Assembly (NCBI RefSeq): GCF_016406125.1
Contig: NZ_CP066339.1
Coordinates: 4,836,001 to 4,900,000, forward strand
Direction of reading: 5' to 3'
Origin: Alicyclobacillus sp. SO9
GTDB lineage: Bacteria; Bacillota; Bacilli; Alicyclobacillales; Alicyclobacillaceae
Length of the DNA stretch: 64,000 nt
Shown: one piece after another, positions 60,792 through 64,000 of the stretch
Numbering within the stretch: position 1 is the first letter of the stretch
How the letters are laid out: each line of letters starts with the position of its first letter
Program-made: the position numbers and the translations under genes
Notes under the pieces: generated by a model
Database searches by the model: none
What the model saw: only the letters and a program-made list of their open reading frames with translations
Told to the model about the DNA's origin: nothing

Positions 60792-61261
60792 TCATGTGGT
60801 TTTGGAAGCGCATTGACAAACTCTGTATACTCATCTTGGGTACTAAAAGCCCGTTTCGGAATGACCAACTCCTGGGAATTCCCTACAACGATGATGAGAA
60901 ATTTGTCAGTTTCATTAACGTCTCGCACTTTGCTTAGTTCTATTGAGGTTTTTACATTGTTCGTGGTCACCAAGATGAATTCTGATTGGATTTCTATTGT
61001 TCGGGGCTCTTTAAGATTGCTGCGACCGTACGCCTTTTTAAGAAATCGGTTCCATGCAAACCTAATGAAAAGACCCACGATGACATCAAATACAACGACT
61101 AGAAAGATACTTCTGCTTTCCAGCCAAAAAATCAGGGATACGATAATGAAGAACAGAACCAGTAAAGTGACTCGTTTTGCCCGCGACTTTTGATTACTCT
61201 TCATCTTTAATGATACGTAGTCCTTAACATCCCGCTCTGACAATAAAACGTCAATCTTCAC
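60788..61261 (-). CDS. YcxB-like membrane protein
   Basis: 157 residues with two membrane helices (VTLLVLFFIIVSLIFWL and FLVVVFDVIVGLFIRFAW) and a C-ter domain VRDVNETDKFLIIVVGNSQE then LVIPKRAFSTQDEYTEF, the YcxB-like pattern. The function is unknown. The GTG start follows GGGAGTG. Its stop overlaps the convergent ABC remnant by four bases. Confidence 0.75.
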   Translation of the reverse strand: MKIDVLLSERDVKDYVSLKMKSNQKSRAKRVTLLVLFFIIVSLIFWLESRSIFLVVVFDVIVGLFIRFAWNRFLKKAYGRSNLKEPRTIEIQSEFILVTTNNVKTSIELSKVRDVNETDKFLIIVVGNSQELVIPKRAFSTQDEYTEFVNALPKPHD

Positions 61262-61288
61262 AAAATCACTCCCGCATCAGGCACTTCT

Positions 61289-61400
61289 CGTTCCAGTGCT
61301 TCCTCGTTTCAACGCTCCTCAGTTCCCACACTTCCCAGTTCCCACACTTTCCAATTCTTGTCCCTGCTGCCCAATTCCTATGCTGCTCGCTTCACATTCG
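61289..61400. repeat. 16-bp degenerate tandem repeat, about 7 copies
   Basis: Units at 61289, 61305, 61321, 61337, 61353, 61369 and 61385, the clearest being AGTTCCCACACTTCCC. The array ends exactly where the stop codon of the lipoprotein gene begins (61401), as at 10428. Confidence 0.82.
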
Positions 61401-62101
61401 TTAGCTTAGCTGGCTTTGATTCAAGACAGCAATATCAGACTGAGCTGAAGGTAGGTTGACTGAGTTCAAGTAAGTGAGTTTAAATAGATGTTTGTTGGAA
61501 ATCCATTCAAACGTGCTGTAACTTTGCTTTGCTGTGTCAAAGAGTGCGTTGACTGTCGCACCGTCTACCGTCATTTTCTTCACAGCTTGCTTTTTGGTGT
61601 TTGTATGCCCTGATTGGGTCCAGTCTTTAGAGGAGGCCTTTTCATTATTAATGCTCTCTTGCAGGCCTTGTTGCGCGGTTTTCTTGTACCCTCCGCCATT
61701 GCAAATTCGTAGTGTGGATGTGAGAGAAGATGTCTTTACGTTAAGGTTTTTCAGCACCTGATACATCTTCTTGTTTGAGTCTGTAGATAAGGATTGAGCT
61801 CCATTCGCATCCTTATTGGGCGTAAATTTTATATACACAGACACCGGATGTTGACTTAGCCGCTTCACCGTCCCTTTGGCGGCAGAGGCTACAGGGTATT
61901 TTCTCGCATATATGAAATGGTCCACTTGTGCGGGATGACGAGACTGTTCAGCCCAAAACCAGGATTGACTTGACTGGCTATACTTGTCCTTTTTACAGAA
62001 GCTTGAGTCTGATTTTGGCTCTGATGTTGATGGGATGTACCACAACCGTAAAAGAACACCGTCCCCAATAGCAGGGCTGGAATATAAAGCTTTTGGTGCA
62101 T
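61401..62101 (-). pseudogene. Lipoprotein gene with a frameshift
   Basis: ATG 62101 opens MHQKLYIPALLLGTVFFYGC, a lipoprotein signal, and SHQHQSQNQTQASVKRTSIA. This frame stops at 61889, while the alternative frame continues DHFIYARKYPVASAAKGTVK, then VSVYIKFTPNKDANGAQSLS and WISNKHLFKLTYL to 61401. One base gained or lost at about 61900-61970 splits it. No family is recognised. Confidence 0.72.
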
Positions 62102-62636
62102 GTTTTAAACCCTCCAATAAAGAATGACAAAATCCACTGTGCACTAGACCTCAGGCAAACTCACAAACTTAGAGCAACTGGCGACACTTCTCGATGCCGT
62201 ACTGTACGTATTGATAACGACAACCAGACGGAATGTCGTGAGGAAACAGCATGAAGATACGCCGACACTCAGTTAGCAGCATGTCTACCAACCGATATCG
62301 CGTACCGCTTTTTAGTTTCGTTTACGGAACATATTTTATTCAGGCATAGCCAATGGAATACTCAAGAATAATCGTAACACATTATCCTTGGAGGCTGTTG
62401 GTGAACAAACAGGCGTTTACTGGAAACCTGCCCATCACTTTGGCGTGTAGACTTCAGTCTTGGCGCTGTGTATCCAATGAAATAGAACGCTCTGAGCGGG
62501 AATATGCCTTCGCCCTTCTTCGTACCGTCGTCTAAAGGTTCTCGAATCCACTCATCCGAAACGACAGCATGTTCCACTCAAGGACTTGATCCGCGACGGG
62601 ATCCCGCAGTCATTACGAGATCCCCTTTAGACAAAT
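62102..62636. other. 535-bp region, mostly without genes
   Basis: On the minus strand a frame open from 62331 to the stop at 62169 encodes RLVDMLLTECRRIFMLFPHD and IPSGCRYQYVQYGIEKCRQL, which looks like the C-terminus of a lost gene (possible ATG 62282, no ribosome site). Nothing recognisable is seen elsewhere. Confidence 0.35.
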
Positions 62637-63359
62637 TTACAATTGAGACTTTTGCGTCTCCACCTCGTGCTGATGCGATTTCCATTCATCAACCAGTTTA
62701 CGGGCTTCCAACTTTGGATCATCAGCCTCTGACACTGCAGTCACCACGAAAAAACCATTGACGCCGGTCTTGGCAAGCTCTGAGATATCAGCGAGTTTAA
62801 CACCGCCGCCGATGACAACAGGAATTGGACTGATTCTAGCCAGCTCGGCAATTTCGTCAAAGCTCCTGGTAACCACTTTCCCGTCTATATCAAGTCCACA
62901 GTCCGGTTTGGTTTTTGTTTCATGCAACGGCCCCGCCCCAAAGTAATCCACGTGAGTTACATCCGCCGTTTTGATATACTCAAGCAATTCATGGGTTCTG
63001 GCTGACAACCCGACGATAGCATCTGCTCCTAAGTACTCCCGACACACTTCGACCGGAATGTCTGTTTGCCCGACATGAATGCCGTCCACTTTTATTCCGC
63101 TACTTCTGGCGGCAAGAACCACATCAAGTCTGTCATCCACAAGCAGCGTGACTTCGTCCGACTTGCCAGTTTGCGCAATGACGTCGGCAACCTCACGGGT
63201 TAGCTCTATCAGTTCCCGTGCTGAGGCTGTTTTTGATCGGATTTGCACACATGTAAACCCGGCCTCAATGGCATCGCTGACAATCGGTGCAACTGGACGC
63301 CCCTTTGTATTCTCGGGCCCCACGACAAAGTAGGCAGAAATATCAAGGCGCTTCCTCAT
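62637..63359 (-). CDS. thiE: Thiamine phosphate synthase
   Basis: 240 residues, slightly longer than usual because of a charged tail. ThiE joins HMP pyrophosphate and thiazole phosphate to thiamine phosphate. The barrel shows FTCVQIRSKTASARELIELT, VDDRLDVVLAARSSGIKVDG with GIHVGQTDIP, the phosphate motif YFGAGPLHETKTKPDCG and PVVIGGGVKLADI. The ATG follows GGAGGGTC. It is 42 bp downstream of thiM, in one operon. Confidence 0.95.
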   Translation of the reverse strand: MRKRLDISAYFVVGPENTKGRPVAPIVSDAIEAGFTCVQIRSKTASARELIELTREVADVIAQTGKSDEVTLLVDDRLDVVLAARSSGIKVDGIHVGQTDIPVEVCREYLGADAIVGLSARTHELLEYIKTADVTHVDYFGAGPLHETKTKPDCGLDIDGKVVTRSFDEIAELARISPIPVVIGGGVKLADISELAKTGVNGFFVVTAVSEADDPKLEARKLVDEWKSHQHEVETQKSQL

Positions 63360-63401
63360 CTTGATTTGACCCTCCTAAACTCCCTTAATTTTCGAAACTC
63401 C

Positions 63402-64000
63402 CTAGACTTCTTCAATTTCCAAAGGATTCTCGGCAATCTCCTCTGCAGCGGCTTTATATAGTTCATCAAGGAATGCTATTTGAAAACTCGCCGGAGCGTT
63501 CGCCTTACATTCAGCTCGGCTCGCTGCAAGGTTATACACCGCAGTACCTGTAAGTGCCGCAATAAAAGGCGAGGCAACAGTTGCATAGACAGCGACGACT
63601 CCGCCCAATGAACAGCCCGCACCAGTAATCTTCTCCATAAAGTGAGAGCCTCCCAGAGAGAACGCCACTATGGAACCATCTGTGACTAAGTCTGTTTCTC
63701 CGGATACAGCCACAGCCCCACCTGTCCATTTTGCTAGTGCCACAGCCGCTGTTTTCGCTGTACTCACTGAATCTGTGGAATCGACGCCGCGAACATTAGA
63801 CTCTTTCCCCCCGTCTAATCCCCATAGACCAGCAAGCGCAATGATTTCTGACGCATTGCCTCTGATGACACTTGGCTTGTAAGATTGAAACTGTTGCAGC
63901 AGCTTTGTTCTGAGTGAGCCGATGCCTATGGCAACCGGATCGAGCACCCATGGTTTCTCAGAATTGTACAAAGCTTTGGCTGTACGAGGCAGAGTCTCTT
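63402..64000 (-). CDS. thiM: Hydroxyethylthiazole kinase, 3' part
   Basis: About 199 codons are visible; the 5' end is outside. ThiM phosphorylates 4-methyl-5-hydroxyethylthiazole for thiamine salvage. Motifs are KPWVLDPVAIGIGSLR, VIRGNASEIIALAGLWGLDG, AVSGETDLVTDG and the anion-hole/catalytic HFMEKITGAGCSLGGVVAVY. The early frame at the edge reads ETLPRTAKALYNSEKP. Any TPP riboswitch would lie beyond the window. Confidence 0.94.
   Translation of the reverse strand, partial: ETLPRTAKALYNSEKPWVLDPVAIGIGSLRTKLLQQFQSYKPSVIRGNASEIIALAGLWGLDGGKESNVRGVDSTDSVSTAKTAAVALAKWTGGAVAVSGETDLVTDGSIVAFSLGGSHFMEKITGAGCSLGGVVAVYATVASPFIAALTGTAVYNLAASRAECKANAPASFQIAFLDELYKAAAEEIAENPLEIEEV

Noticed and set aside
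1-64000. tRNA, rRNA, prophage or insertion sequence
   Set aside because: I saw no tRNA-like cloverleaf, rRNA segment, transposase or phage structural gene anywhere in the window.

Overview
The window reads as a chromosomal segment of a low-to-mid GC Bacillota (Firmicutes) bacterium. Strong GGAGG-type ribosome binding sites, frequent GTG/TTG starts, a T-box leader, lipoprotein signal peptides, LytR-CpsA-Psr and SigO/RsoA-like proteins point there. The protein flavour fits an aerobic endospore former of the Alicyclobacillaceae type, but that is inference; no rRNA or tRNA is present to settle it.

Layout. 1-6.4 kb: 3' part of a maltodextrin-type ABC operon with two LacI-type operators, a polysaccharide deacetylase, an APC amino-acid permease, and DAHP synthase (aroF) behind a T-box leader with a duplicated antiterminator/terminator. 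6.5-8.7 kb: MarR regulator plus a 14-TM drug exporter. 8.8-21.3 kb: the most distinctive block, an apparent catabolic regulon. It holds an aspartate-dehydrogenase-like enzyme, three GntR/FCD regulators, a NitT/TauT-type ABC transporter, two half-size chromate-family transporters, two [2Fe-2S] ferredoxins, a GlcG/HbpS protein, an aldehyde dehydrogenase, a heme-oxygenase-like diiron protein with a complete E/H/E/H/D/H ligand set, and a creatininase-family hydrolase. Seven copies of one operator (GTATAC-W-NNATAC) lie in its promoter regions. I read this as an uncharacterised oxidative pathway for a small, probably nitrogen-containing, imported compound.

21.4-29 kb: secreted protein, ECF sigma/anti-sigma pair, MscS channel, CydDC-type thiol exporter. 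29-39 kb: orphan glycine-betaine-type binding protein, a 114-bp palindromic direct repeat, hemerythrin, ECF sigma with an anti-sigma gene split by an in-frame TAG, a PAS-GGDEF-EAL protein, an LCP cell-wall protein. 39-45 kb: MFS plus ArsR, then an oxidative-stress/sulfur set (rubrerythrin, DUF3501, Fur/PerR family, YeeE/YedE) with AT-rich palindromes in the promoters.

45-62 kb is a gene graveyard: about nine genes are frameshifted or truncated (PH-like protein, ECF sigma, DUF4829 lipoprotein, two-frameshift membrane protein, VOC remnant, epimerase remnant, ABC ATPase remnant and others) among intact small genes, a divergent TetR/methyltransferase pair, an orphan 32-aa peptide gene and a two-piece sigma factor like B. 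subtilis SigO/RsoA. The window ends in thiE and thiM.

Short tandem repeats (9-16 bp units) are unusually common. Three separate 16-bp arrays lie directly at the 3' ends of minus-strand genes.
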